This document shows, one piece after another, positions 49,300 to 60,801 of a DNA stretch of 64,000 bases; the stretch's first letter is position 1, and each line of letters opens with the position of its first letter. The notes below the pieces were generated by a model. It searched no databases and was not told the DNA's origin. It saw only the letters and a program-made list of their open reading frames with translations. Source of the DNA: Patagioenas fasciata (Eukaryota; Chordata; Aves; Columbiformes; Columbidae); the NCBI RefSeq assembly GCF_037038585.1, contig NC_092541.1, positions 319,445 to 383,444 of the forward strand. Reading direction: 5' to 3'. The position numbers were made by a program, and so were the translations under genes.

Positions 49300-50221
49300 C
49301 CGCGGGCGCTGTCCGTTCAGCACCGCGGCCGCGCACCGGGACCGGCGGAGCCGAGCCCGGTTAAACCGAGCCCGGGTTCAACCGAGCCCGGGTTCAACCG
49401 AGCCTGGGCTGAGCCGGGTCTGGACCGGGCGGGGCGGCGCTGCTGATCCCGCCCCCCCGTCTCCCGGCCGCTTCCGGGTTCCTGTCCCCCCCCGCGGCCC
49501 CCGGCCCGGCGGGGCGGCCCCGCTCCGCCCCCCCGCTCCGCCCGGCTCCCGGCGCTGCCCCGCGCCCCGGCCCCCCCGGCGGGACGCGCCCAGGATGCCC
49601 GAGGAGCGCGGGTGAGTGCGGGGGGACCAGGGCGGCTCCCCCGGGCGGCCCATCCGCCGGACAGCGGCCCCGGGGCCGCCCCGTCCCCCGGCCGAGCATC
49701 CCCGGTCCAGCCCCCAACCCCGGTCCAGCATCCCCGCTCCAGCATCCCCGCTCCAGCATCCCCGCTCCAGCCCGTGTCCGCTCCCGCGTTCCCGTCCCCT
49801 CCCGCCCCGGCACTGCCCCTCCCCGCCCCCCCACACCGCACCGGCTCCCCGGGGGGAGGGAGGGGCCGGGGGGAGCTGCGCTCAGATCTCCCCCCCGGAC
49901 CCCACAGCCCCCCCGGTGCTGCCGAGACCTCGGGATCCGCCCGCGAGCGATTCCCGGACACCGGGGGGCGTGGGGGATTTAACCCCTTCCCGGCTGCCCC
50001 GCAGTGTCCCCAGTACCCCCGGGGGGCTGCCCCCACGAGTGGGGACATCTGTGCTGTGTCCTGCTCCCCCAGGCCCTGCGCCCCCTCCAGGGCTGAGGGC
50101 ACGGGGACACTGGGGACACCGCGATCACGGGGAGGGGCTGGGTTCCCTTCCCTGCTCCCCCCCACTGCCCCAGCGCAGGGTCCCCCACGACTGTCCCCTC
50201 TGTCCCCAGCTCTGTCCCACA
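49300..50221 (+). other. SAMD14 5' region and 5' UTR exons
   Basis: CpG-rich sequence at 49300-49850 suggests the promoter. A small direct repeat (GGTTCAACCGAGCCCG, three copies) lies at about 49345-49405. A likely non-coding first exon ends at the donor after 49611 and the next begins at 50210. ATG 49595 in the first exon is out of frame with the SAMD14 protein and would be a uORF. Intron 49612-50209 has short CCCCGCTCCAGCATC repeats. Confidence 0.5.
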
Positions 50222-53200
50222 ATGTCGGTCTCCAAACTGCAGGACACAGATGAGGTTTTCGGTGAGTCCGCAGGGGCCCGTGGGGTGCGGGGCCACCCAT
50301 GGGTGCTGCCCCCGCACGTCCCCACCTGCCCTCAGTGCTCTGGGGCTGCCAGTGGTGAGGGGGGGACCCCAGAGCTGGGCCTGGGGACAACATGTGCTTG
50401 GGGACACAGGAACGAGCATGGGCCATGCAGCCACCTGCAGAGGGATGGGGTGGCATGGGGACATGCATGGGACACAGGTACGGGGGCATGGGGCCAGGGA
50501 CACACATGGGGCAGGGGGACAGGGCACACAGAGCATGACATGGACATGGGGACACGGCCGGGGAGACTCCACGGGCTGGGGACATGAGGGTGATCCTGGT
50601 CAGACCCCGCGGGTGACGGGGACACTGTCCTCGGGGCCACCCTGCTGCTCCTCTCCCTGTGCTGGGCGCCTCTTTGAACACTTCTCTCTGTCCCCTGTCC
50701 CCTGTCCCGCCCCACCGGGGTGTCCCGTCCATCCACGTCCCCAATGCTCCCCTCTCCCTGTCCCCTCTGCCGTCCCCGCGGGATCCCCTGCCCTGTCCCC
50801 ATGCCCTGCTGTCCCTCTGTCCCCATGCCCTGCTGTCTCTCTGTCCCCGTGCCCTGCTGTCCCTCTGTCCCCTCTGTCCATTCACCCTCCCTGCTTTTCC
50901 CTGTCTGTCCACCCACCCCCATCTCCTGTCCCTACCTGGCCACCTGTCTGTCTCCCTCCCTGGCATCTCCTTGTCTCTGCTTCTCCATTTGTCCATCCAT
51001 CTCCTTCTCCCTGTCCCTCCCCATCCGTCTGTCCCTCTGCCCCCTCTCCTTACCTGTCCATCCATCCATCCATCCATCCATCCCCATCTTCCCTCCCTCG
51101 CTGTCCCTCCATCCGTCCCTCGTGCCTCCTTGTCCCCACCTCTCACTTGTCCATCTCTCCATCTGTCCCCTCATCCCCTCCACCCGCTCGCCCTGTCCGT
51201 CTGTCCGTCTGTCTCTCTCTCTCTGCCCCGGTCTCTCTTTCACCCCCAGATTTTACCGCTGTGGTTCCAGAGACGCCGCGCCTGGACAGCAGCCTGCAGA
51301 AGGCCCGGGCCCGGCTCCTGGCCAAGAGCCGCCGGCAACGGCCGTCGCGCTCCCGGCTGCGAGACAGCGCCAGCTCCACCGAGGGGGACGAGGGGCCCGA
51401 GGCCGCGGTGAGCGGCTTTGGGGCACCACGGCTGGGGTGGGAGAGGGGCCGGGGTCAGCCCAGGGCGCACGGGGCTCTGACACCCCCCGCCCTGTGTCCC
51501 CAGGGAGCAGAGGGGGACAGTGGCTCCCCGGCCCCCTCGCCCTTCTCCCGCGGCGCCGAGTTCTCCTTCGAGGCGGGGGGGGCGCGGCGGGCGCTGGGGG
51601 ACCCCCCCGGCCCCTCGCCCCCCCTCAGCCGCTACCGGCCCCTGACGGACGCCTGGTGCCATGAGGGGCTGGCGGGCCCCCCCTCGCCCAGGTCCTGCCC
51701 CAGCTCCGACAGCTCGCCCGGCTTCGCCCGGCCCCAGCGGCACAGCGAAGGTGAGACCCCCGACCCCGGCCCGCGGGGCCATGGCTGTGGGGCCGGGGTG
51801 ACCCCCTCCCGGTCCCGCAGATGACAGCCGGGACACGAGCCCCCCCGAGCCCGCCAGCCCCACCGTGGGGCTGGACAAGAGAACGCGGAGGAAGTTCCTG
51901 GATTTGGGGTGAGACCTGGCGGGGGGAGCGGGATGGGGGGATGGACAGACGGACGGGGAGGGGGGGATGGACAGATGGAGGGATGCCAGGGAAGATGGAG
52001 GGAGAGATGGGAGATGCCGGGAGGGATGGAGAGGCAGTGGGATGCAGGGGTGGAGAGGCGGTGGGATGCAGGGGTGGAGAGGCGGTGGGATGCAGGGGTG
52101 GAGAGGCGGTGGGATGCAGGGGTGGAGAGGCGGTGGGATGCAGGGGTGGAGAGGCGGTGGGATGCAGGGGTGGAGAGGCGGTGGGATGCAGGGATGGAGA
52201 GGCGGTGGGATGCAGGGGTGGAGAGGCGGTGGGATGCAGGGGTGGACGGGGATCCTCTGGAGGTGCTCAGGGGTCTCTGAGGGTGGCTGGAGGGGGGGCT
52301 GGAGCCGGGGGGGCCCGGCCATCAGGACCCCCAGCTCGTCCCCGCCCCGCCCCAGGGTGACCCTGCGCCGCGCGTCCTCCAGCAAGAGCCGGCGGGAGAA
52401 GAGCAGCAACCGCCTGTCCGTGGGCAGCAGGTGAGGAGCCCCGGGCAGGGGGCCTGGGGGGGGCCTGGCCCTGACCCCGCTCTGTCCCCAGGGAGGTGGC
52501 AGAGGGTCCCAGCCGCCCCTCGGGGTCCCCGTTCCTGCCCTTCTCCTGGTTCTCGGATGGCGCGAGGGGCTCGGGCTCCCCCGGCTCCGCGTCCCCTGCC
52601 GGCTCCCCCCACCACGAGGGGCTCAGCCCCCGCAAATCCGCTTCCCAGGTCAGTGCTCAGGGGGCTATAGGGGAGGGTGGGGGAGCCCTATAGGTGCTCC
52701 TATGAGTCAGCTTTATGGCTTTGGGGGTGGGGTCAAAGCCCCACAGGGAGCCCCACAGGGAGGCAGAGCCCCCTGGCAGGGTGGCTATGGGGGCGCTGGG
52801 GGCGGGCCGGCGCTGCCCTGCTCCTGCGCTGCCCCAGGACTCCACGCTGAGCGAGGATTCGCCGCCGCCCAGCGCCAGCCCCCGCCTGCCCGGCCCCCCC
52901 GGCAGCAGGTGCTCGTACCCCTACCACACGCTGTCCCAGTCCTCGGACGAGGTGAGTGCGGGGCTGGGGTCCCCGTGGGACCTGGGGGGGCCCCGCTGAC
53001 CCCCGTCCCCGCGGCAGCTCCCGGAGGAGCCGCCCGGCGCGGCCGCGGGGTGGACGTGCCGGCAGGTGGGGCAGTGGCTGGAGGGGCTGGGGCTGGGGCA
53101 CCACGGCGAGCGGTTCTTGGCCCACGGCGTGGACGGGACGCGGCTGCTGCGCCTCGACGGGGCCAAGCTCAAGGTACGGGGCTGGGGGGCTCCTGCTGCC

Positions 53201-54139
53201 CGCAGGGGTCCCAGGTACCCCAATGGGCTCAGCTGTAGGGCAAGAGGTTCTAGGTACTCCAACTGGGTGCTCCTTGGGGCAGGGCTGGTGGGTTCTAGGT
53301 ACCCCAATGGGGTGCTCCATAGGGCAAACATAGGTAGGTTCTAGGTACCTCAACAGGCTCATCGCAGGGCACCTAGAACCCCTTATCCTAACAGGCGGTT
53401 CCATGGGGCAGTGGGGGGTGCAGTTCCGGGTACCCGTCGGGGGGTGACAGGGGTGCAGGTACCTCAGCGGGATGGTGCCGAGCATGGGTGGCACGGGGCT
53501 GGTGCGGGGCCGGTGCGGGGCTGGGGCCGGTGCGGGGCTGGGGTGCGGTGCGGGGCTGGGGCGCGGTGTGGGGCTGGGACGCGGTGCGGGGCTGGGACGC
53601 GGTGCGGGGCTGGGGCCGGTGCGGGGCTGGGGCCGGTGCGGGGCTGGGGTGCGGTGCGGGGCTGGGGCCGGTGCGGGGCTGGGATGCGGTGCGGGGCTGG
53701 GGCCGGTGCGGGGCTGGGGTGTGGTGCGGGGCTGGGATGCGGTGCGGGGCTGGGGTGTGGTGCGGGGCTGGGATGCGGTGCGGGGCTGGGGCCGGTGCGG
53801 GGCTGGGGTGCGGTGCAGGGCTGGGGCCGGTGCGGGGCTGGGGCGCGGTGCGGGGCTGGGGCCGGTGCGGGGCTGGGGCACGGTGCAGGGCTGGGGCCGG
53901 TGCGGGGCTGGGGCGCGGTGCGGGGCTGGGGCCGGTGCGGGGCTGGGGTGCGGTGCCCCCGCCGCGGTGACGCGGGGCCGCAGGCGCTGGGCGTGGGCAG
54001 CGCGCAGGACCGGGCGCTGCTGAAGCGGCGGCTGAAGGAGCTGAGCGCGGCGGCGCAGCGCGAGCGCAAGGCCCAGGAGAAGGCGGAGAAGCAGCGGGAG
54101 AAGCAGAAGAAGCGGGAGCAGGAGCAGCGGCGGAGCTGA
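50222..54139 (+). CDS. SAMD14: SAM domain-containing protein 14, nine coding exons
   Basis: Coding exons: 50222-50261, 51250-51407, 51504-51750, 51821-51908, 52356-52430, 52492-52648, 52838-52951, 53018-53173, 53984-54139. They give 396 residues (human 417). The start MSVSKLQDTDEVFD matches the human N-terminus. Conserved blocks are LDSSLQKARARLLAK, RPSRSRLRDSASS, SPPEPASPTVGLDKRTRRKF, NRLSVGSRE, GSPFLPFSWFSD and CSYPYHTLSQSSDE. The SAM domain spans about 304-366 (WTCRQVGQWLEGLGL to DRALLKRRLKEL), followed by a charged coiled coil (KAQEKAEKQREKQKKREQ). The protein resembles the C-terminal part of neurabins. Its neighbour PPP1R9B is neurabin-2, in the same orientation. Confidence 0.95.
52025..52250. 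repeat. 24-bp minisatellite in SAMD14 intron 4
   Basis: Nine almost identical 24-bp units contain GAGAGGCGGTGGGATGCAGG. The intron is otherwise short. Near-identity of copies suggests recent expansion. Confidence 0.9.
53485..53957. repeat. 17-bp GGTGCGGGGCTGGGGCC array in SAMD14 intron 8
   Basis: About 27 units of 16-18 bases lie between the two exons that together encode the SAM domain. The array is G-rich on the coding strand and ends about 25 bases before the last acceptor (53981-53983). Confidence 0.9.
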
Positions 54140-54543
54140 GGGGGACGGGACCCCGCGCCCCCTCCCCGCCCGCAGCGCCCGGGACGCCCCGCGGGACCCG
54201 GTTCCGGCGCGGGACGCGGCGCCGCGGCCGAGGGACGGCGCTGCCAGGCTGGGACGGGCACGGAGCGGCACGCGCCCCCTCCAGCCGCCCCCTCCCCTCT
54301 GCACCCCAGCACCCCACAGGCACAGTCCAGGCCCCCACGGGCCCCTTTTCCGGATGCAAGTGGCACGTCGGACCCCCCACCCCTGTCCCGTCACCCCCAC
54401 CCGAGGGGTCACCGTCACCCCCTCCCCAGCACGGTGAGGCCCCGGCCGAGGACAGCGCATGGCCTGACCCCCAGACACACCCCCCACGCTGGGGTGTGGG
54501 GAGCAAACGCTGCCCCCCCAGCCCCCAGTGCAGTGACCCAGGA

Positions 54544-54549
54544 AATAAA
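54544..54549 (+). terminator. SAMD14 poly(A) signal
   Basis: AATAAA lies in GGAAATAAAAGGG, 405 bases after the stop codon. Confidence 0.8.
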
Positions 54550-54874
54550 AGGGTATCAAGGGCCAGTGCAAACCAGTGCGACCAGTGTGAGCCTGGCTGG
54601 GAGGGGCTGGGGGACACGGTGGGGGCGGGGAGCTCTGGGCCAGGCTGGGGGGCAATGGGGGAGGGTACAAAGCGTGGCCCCCACCCCAGGACCCAGCTCT
54701 CCATCCCTGAGCCACCTGTGTCCCCAGGTGCCACGCTGGTGTGACACTGCAGCCACCTCCCCGGGCCGGGTGACCCCCGGCTGGGTGAACTGAGGCACGG
54801 GGCGGGGGGCGTGCAAAGGTGGGGGGATTCCCAGGGCCCCAAAACACCACAGCGAGGGCTCAGTCGACATCCAA

Positions 54875-54880
54875 TTTACT
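54875..54880 (-). terminator. probable PDK2 poly(A) signal (variant AGTAAA)
   Basis: No AATAAA is found on the minus strand after the PDK2 stop. AGTAAATTGGATG at 54880-54868 is the nearest plausible variant, about 450 bases downstream. If used, the PDK2 and SAMD14 mRNAs end about 300 bases apart, tail to tail. Confidence 0.4.
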
Positions 54881-55329
54881 GACAGCGGGGGGGGGGGGGC
54901 AGGGGGTTCCCGAGCGGGTTGGAGTGTGGGGAACCCAGCCCGGGTGTGGGGGGCACACGGGTGGGAACAGCTCAGTAGTGCAACACCAGGGACGGTGCGG
55001 GGAGCTGGGGGCTCGGGCCCGGTGCCCCCCGTGCCGGGGCTGGAGGGGCAGGGAAGCTGCCGGTCACCCTGGGCAAGGAGCAGCCCTCACTGCCCCGGGG
55101 ACACCCCTGGAGGGGGTGCCACAGCAGGGGGGCAACAGGGGCTCCCCTGCACGCTGCTCCAGCCCCCACAGCTCCATATCTAAGTGCAACCACGGCGGGG
55201 GGCGCTGGGCCCCCCATATCTCACACATTTCCCAGTGACCCCAACAGCCACGGGAGGCAGAGCCGGGGTGCGGGGACACCCCTGGGCTCACGGGGACCCC
55301 GGGGTTCAGGGCTGCCGGTGTGGGGGGGC

Positions 55330-58300
55330 CTACGGGACACGGTAGGTGGAGGTGTTCTTGGGCTCGGTGCTGGGGACGCACCAGTCCCCCCCGTCCTGGC
55401 TGGCCTGGTAGTGCCGCCACGCGGACTTGTTGTACACGGGGAGCCGCTCCACCGAGTCCGTGGACAGGGCCTGGGGAGACACGGGGTGGGAGATGGGGGC
55501 GGGAGATGGGGGCGGGAGATGGGGGCGGGAGGGCCCTGCCCCCCGGCGCCGTGGCCCCCCCGGCAGACACCCACCTTCAGGTAGATGAGCGCGTCGGTGC
55601 CGAAGCCCTCCATGGAGAAGAGCTGCAGGTCCCCCTGGAAGTACCGGGCGTAGAGGCGGGAGATGGGCAGCCCGTAGCCAAAACCGGCCTGGGGGGCACA
55701 GGGGCTGGGTCAGCACCCCCGCGGTACCGCGTGTCCCCACCAGCGTCCCGGTGCCACTTCCAGCGGTCACCACGTCACTCCCAAACGTCCCCTGGCGCAC
55801 ACAAATGTCACCAGGCCACCCCCGCATTCCCATGGCACCCCCAAGCGTCTCCATGCCACCCGTGGGCACCCCAAAGTGTCCCCAAAAGTCTCCACGTCAA
55901 GCTCAAACCTCCCCCTGCCGCTCCAGCCACCCCCAAACGTCCTCCGGCCACCCTGAACCGCATTCTTGGCCCCCATGGCCCTGCAGAGCTGGGGGGACGC
56001 ACCAGGGGGGCGCCCCCGTTGCCCAGCGGGGGGGTGGGCGCGGTGGAGTACATGTAGCTGAACAGACGGTCGATCTTCCGCAGGGGGACGCCCAGGCCCC
56101 GGTCACTCATCTGCAAGAGGTGGCAGGGGGTGACGCCCCACTCCCGGACACCCCGAGGCTCGGGACCCCCAGCCGGGCCGGTGTCCCCACGCACCTTGAT
56201 GGCCAAGTCCTCCTGGCCCAGGGCCACCATGACGCGCACGGGCGGCAGGCGGGGGCTGCTCTCGTGGCTCTCCACGGTGGCTCGCATGGCGTTCTGTGGG
56301 CACGGGGGGGCCGCGGGTGAGGGCAGCCCCCAGCGCCCCTCCCGCCCCTGCCGCCCCCGGCGCCGGGGGTACCTTGAAGAGCTCGAACAGGATGTGGTAG
56401 AGGTGCGAGGGGACGTAGACGATGCGGATGGGCTGCTGGGGGCTGGCGGCTGCGGGAGGAGCGGCCGTCACCATCGTCACCCCGGGCCCAGCCGAGCCCC
56501 CCGCAGCCCCCCAGCCTCACCATTCACCTCCTGGATCTCCAGGTCGGGCGAGCACATGTAGTACTTGTCGCACAGGAGCTTGGACATGTTGTAGGCGTCT
56601 GGGGGGGCAGAGGGGGCAGCGCCCCCAGTGTGAAGGTGGGAAGAGGGCTTGGGGTACCCTTTCCCCACCCCCCCCTAATATTTTGCATCCCTGGCAAGTT
56701 TTTGGGGTGGCCTGGAGCGACCCCGAAGCCCAGGGGACTGCGGCCACCTTGGCTGGGCCGGTCCGAGCTCGTGACACCAGTGACTCCCAAACGGGCAGAG
56801 CCCAGGGTGGGAGGAAGATCTGGGAGGACCTTCAGACACCACCCCCACCCGGCTCGTCCCCGTGGGGGTGGGACCCCCGCCCCGCGCACCTCTCACCACG
56901 TCGGCCACGTTGCAGTGGGGGTCGATGCTCCCGATGTGCTTGGGGTGCGCGGGGTTGGTGCTGCCGTCGAAGAGCAGCGCTGGGGGGGACGGGGAGGACA
57001 GTGAGCAGCGGGGACCCCACCCTGCCCCAGCGAACGGGACACACGGGGCTGGCTGGGGACATGTGGGGACAGGGATGTGTGGGGGTAGCTGAGGGTGGGG
57101 AGGTGCCCGGGGGGACACTCAGGGCAGGATCCCTGGGGCTGGGGGACGCTCTGGGATGATACTCGGGGTGGGGGTGCCCAGGTCAGGGGGACCCCGGGCC
57201 CCCCGCTCACTGTGCTGGTTGAGCAGCATGCGGATGGAGATGCGGCTCAGGTAGAAGCGGTCCAGGAAGTACTGGATGTTCTGGTTGGACACGGGGTCGT
57301 CCCCGTACGCCTCCTTGTACTCCAGCACGCCCTGCGCCATGGTGGGCACCACGTCGTTGTGCCGGTTGCGGATGGTGACCAGGGCGGCCGTGAACCTGGG
57401 GAGGGGACAGGACGGAGCTGGGGGACACCCGGCCCGGGCAGAGCTGCGATCCAGGCCGGGGCTTCCCAGGAGCTGGTGGCATTGGGGAAAACCTGGAGGA
57501 GACGCAGGTGGCACCGGGACACTCAGAGCACAGTGGGGTGGGGACAGTTTGGGGACGATAGAGGGCGCAGAGTGCCAGGGCCCCTCAGTGACACCATCTC
57601 TCACCAGTGTGAGCCTGGGAGGAGGGGACACCCCATGATGGGGGACAGGGGGTGTCCCAGACACGCTGTCACCCCCCAACTTACTGTCCCAGGGCAGCCT
57701 GGTCCTCAGGGTCCCTGTCCAGGAACTCCATGATGTCCAGCAGGCTCTGGACGTACCTGGGGAAAGAGCCGGTTACCCCCCAGAGAGAAGACCCCCCAGG
57801 GACCCCCTCTGGGGGCACAGGGTGCCATGGGGCTCTGCCCCACGCAGGGAGAGAGGCTCAGCACCCCCAACCAGGACCCCTCCATGGAACCACTCTGTGC
57901 TTGGCGGGGACCCAGGCCCATCCACCCCCTGCTGGCACGGTGGCCCCTGGGGACACTTGGGGATGCGGCCCCTGGGAGGGGGTGGGGGTGACCCGGGGCT
58001 GCCCCCGGGCTGTGGGGGTGTGGGCAGGCTGGACCCGCTGCCCGCGGCACGGGCAGGGACAGGCAGGGACAGGGGACCTGCACAAACAACCCGTCACGTG
58101 GTGGCACCGGGACAGCTTCAGCTGCCAGAGCTGGCAGGGGACACAGAGCCGGAAAGGGGACATCGCGTTTAAAGGGACACCCAGACCCCCCGAGGACACA
58201 GAAGCCCCAGCCACAGGGGCGGCCGAGGGTGCAGGAGGCCAGGGCACGATGTGGGGCTGGCACTGGTGACACCCCAATGGTTGGGGACAACCCATTGGCA

Positions 58301-59506
58301 TAGATAGGGGTGTCCCCAAAAGGCTTGCAGCGCTTGTCACTGAAGGGCATGGCATGGGACCAGCTGGGTGCTGCCCTGCCAGCCACCTGTCCCTGTCCCC
58401 ACCCCCAGCAGCTCCCTCCGGACCCGCGGGGGGGACAGCCGGTGACAGTGGTGGGACCTGCGGTGACAGTGGGGGCACGCTGGGTGATGGCAGGAGCTGT
58501 GGTGGCAATGGGAGCCATGCGGGTGACAGTGGCGGGACCCAGAGTGGCACCCAGGTGGGTGACAGCGGCGGGACCGGCAGCACGGGTGGCGGCGCAGGAC
58601 CAGCGTGGACGGCGGCAGCGGCACCTCCGCACCCGGCGCAGCGCGGGGGCCCCGGCGGCAGCGGGACCCGCGGGGTGACCGCAGCGCAGTGACCCCCCCG
58701 TCTCACCAGCTCTGCACCAGCTGCACCGAGGGCGTGCGCAGGACGCGGTCCGGCAGCAGGTTGATCTCCTTCATGATGTTGGCCAGGCGCACCGGCAGCT
58801 CCTGCCGCAGGAACGTGAACGCCGTCTTCTCGCAGGCGTTGCTGGAGCCTGGGGGCACAGGGGGACACGGGCTGAGCACCCGCTCCACCCCCCAACCCCA
58901 GCGCTGGCTCTGCTCCCGCTGCCCTGCCGGGGGGCTGGGGGACACTTGGGGGAACTGGGACAGGGGAGCAAGAGAAGGTCCCTGCCCCGGGGGACCCAGC
59001 TCAGCCCGCTGGGGAGGGCAGGATGGGTGCCCAGTGCAGCCCGGACTGGGGCGGGCAGCCGCCCAGGGGCCATTTGTTGGGGACAACGACCGGGGCCACC
59101 AGCAGAGCCGGGGACACCCAAACCGGACCCCGGCCCGGTGGCACCGGGGTGCAGAGGAGCCCCTGCCAGGGGGACGCAGCGAACCTGCCCCGGGCCACGC
59201 GTGTTCCCAGCCGGGAGCGGCGCCGGGGCGCGGGGGCGGGATTCCCGCGGAGGTCCCTCCCGGAGCACCGCCCCCAGAGCAGCTGCTCCCCGCGCCGGGG
59301 TGTTTACCCGGCCCGGGCTGCTCCGGGACGACGCGGGGGGGCCTCGGTCGGGGCCGCAGCCGGGGCTCCCGGGGGTGGCGGTATTTACCGAAATCCAGGA
59401 ACTGCTTCATGGAGAGCGGCGAGGGCGAGAACTTGCTGAAGTGCTCGATGTAGGTGGGGACGCCGGCCAGCGCCGCCCGCTTGCCCAGGCACCGCAGCAG
59501 CCGCAT
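55330..59506 (-). CDS. PDK2: pyruvate dehydrogenase kinase 2, 11 exons
   Basis: Minus-strand exons in order: 59506-59389, 58848-58707, 57756-57685, 57395-57211, 56979-56890, 56598-56521, 56449-56373, 56293-56195, 56110-56003, 55688-55575, 55470-55330. They give exactly 407 residues, the human length. The N-terminus ([15 protein letters not shown]) is a basic mitochondrial presequence. The helical regulatory domain follows ([20 protein letters not shown]), with the conserved [10 protein letters not shown] histidine at about 123. The GHKL ATPase has the N-box with Asn 255 (ELFKNAMRAT), the G1 box DRGLG at 290-294 and the G2 box GFGYGLP at about 325-331. The C-terminus keeps the DW motif (GGDWCVPS). 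The enzyme phosphorylates and inactivates the pyruvate dehydrogenase E1-alpha subunit in the matrix. Confidence 0.97.
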
Positions 59507-59760
59507 GGCGACCCCAGCCCGGCCCCCCCGGACCCGCAGACCCCAGACCCCGGCCCCTCCGGCCCCGCCGCCGCCGCCCCCCGGTCCGGTCCGGTCCGGC
59601 CCCGCCCCGCCGTGCTGCGCGCAAACAACCCGCCCGCCGCCAATCAGCGGCCGCGCTGCCGCCGGCCCCGCCCCGTGCCCGCCCCTCGCGTTAGCCCCAC
59701 CCCCGGGCGTGCCACGCCCCCCCCGTAACCCCTTCGGTCCCGGCGCGGAGCCGCCCGCTG
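59507..59760 (-). promoter_or_regulatory. PDK2 CpG-island promoter with CCAAT box
   Basis: Dense CpG sequence precedes the PDK2 ATG (59506-59504). A CCAAT pentamer at 59640-59644 (inverted relative to PDK2, ATTGG on its strand) lies about 135 bases upstream of the ATG. A short CCGGT tandem at 59581-59600 and GC boxes lie between. No TATA is seen. Confidence 0.6.
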
Positions 59761-59990
59761 AACCCGCCGCTCCCCCGGGGGTGGGCTTAGCCCCACCAGA
59801 GCCCCGCGGGGTCACCCCAACACCCTGCACACCTGCGACATTTCCTCCAGCACCCCGCCTACCGTGCTACCCCCCACCAACGGCGTAATCCACCCCCCAC
59901 AAAAAAACCAAAGCAACAGCTTTCCCCGGCAGCCCCCCCGCCCCACGGCGGGGCCGGGCACGAGCAGACGCGCGGTTACAAATCCCGGAG
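59761..59990. other. spacer between the PDK2 promoter and the ITGA3 3' end
   Basis: About 230 bases separate the PDK2 promoter from the ITGA3 poly(A) signal on the same strand. CCCCACC runs and a short A-rich patch at 59900-59915 are all that is visible. Confidence 0.5.
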
Positions 59991-59995
59991 CGAGG

Positions 59996-60001
59996 TTTAT
60001 T
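59996..60001 (-). terminator. ITGA3 poly(A) signal
   Basis: TTTATT on the plus strand gives AATAAA on the ITGA3 strand, about 655 bases after the stop of the last (B-tail) exon. Cleavage is expected near 59975-59985. Confidence 0.7.
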
Positions 60002-60657
60002 GGGCCCCAGCGGCGGGGGAACAGGGATGGGGCGCGGGGCTCCCAGCCCCCAGTACCGACCACGCTCCAGGGCTCAACACCAAAACACCGACAGGGGACA
60101 CGGAATAACTTAACCTCCGGCAGCACCCGCGGGGGCACCCCCGGGGATGAGGTTCTGCACCCCCAAGCCAAAGCTGCGTCCAATGCAGACGGGGACGGGG
60201 GTCAACATGCAGGATCAGGCCCCTGCGCTGCTTCAGGGAGGAGGAGGCAGAGGAAGAAGGGACAACCCCCAGCACTCCCCAGCGCCCAGGGGAGTCCCGC
60301 ACCCGGGGAAGGGGGATGCAGGGGGGTGAGCGTGTCCTGGCGTGCAAGGACGTGTCCCGGCGTGCAAGGACGTGTGCGGGGCCTGGCGGGAGGAGTGGCT
60401 GCACAGGGGAAGGAGAAGGCACTTTGAGACCAGCAGCGGTCACATCAGGGGACAGGGAGGCAGGCGTGGGGCTGGTCCCTGTGAGCGTGCAAGGCACGAG
60501 CGTGCAAGAGCCAGGCTGGGGGGGGCCAGCCCGGGAAGGGGACAGGAGGGGGTGGAAGCCAAGGCCGGGATGCGGCCGCGTCCGGGGGGATGCAGAGCGG
60601 GGTGGGGAGATGCACTCGTGCAAAGTCCAAGAGGGCCCCGGTGCTCCCGGGGGGGGG
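60002..60657 (-). other. ITGA3 3' UTR
   Basis: This is untranslated sequence between the B-tail stop (60660-60658) and the poly(A) signal. It contains a short GCGTGCAAGGACGTGT repeat near 60330-60375. Nothing else is recognised. Confidence 0.6.
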
Positions 60658-60801
60658 TCAGTAGTACTTCTCGGGCTCCCGCCACCTGGTCACCCAGAGC
60701 TTCTTGCGGCCGCCGGGCCGGTGCCGCTGCTCCTGGCGGATCCTCACCGCCTGGTGCTTGGGCATGATCCGGTAGTAGCGGGTCCGCTGGAAGAAGTGGC
60801 A
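60658..60801 (-). CDS. ITGA3: ITGA3 cytoplasmic tail B exon (mutually exclusive with A)
   Basis: This 144-base exon joins the same LLLWK donor in the same phase and encodes [20 protein letters not shown], then [15 protein letters not shown] and stop. That is the alpha-3B/alpha-6B tail type (human alpha-3B has RTRYYQIMPKYHAVRIR). The usual GFFKR is replaced by HFFQR. Confidence 0.9.
   Translation of the reverse strand, partial: CHFFQRTRYYRIMPKHQAVRIRQEQRHRPGGRKKLWVTRWREPEKYY

Noticed and set aside
49595-49611. ATG 49595 (MPEERG) as the SAMD14 start codon
   Set aside because: Joined to 50210 it is out of frame with the SAMD14 protein. The ATG at 50222 gives the N-terminus that matches human SAMD14.
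48656-49615. ORFs with a repeated Gly-Pro-Gly-Arg-Val motif on both strands
   Set aside because: The 39-bp minisatellite (a multiple of 3) keeps one frame open. No start context, splice sites or known domain.
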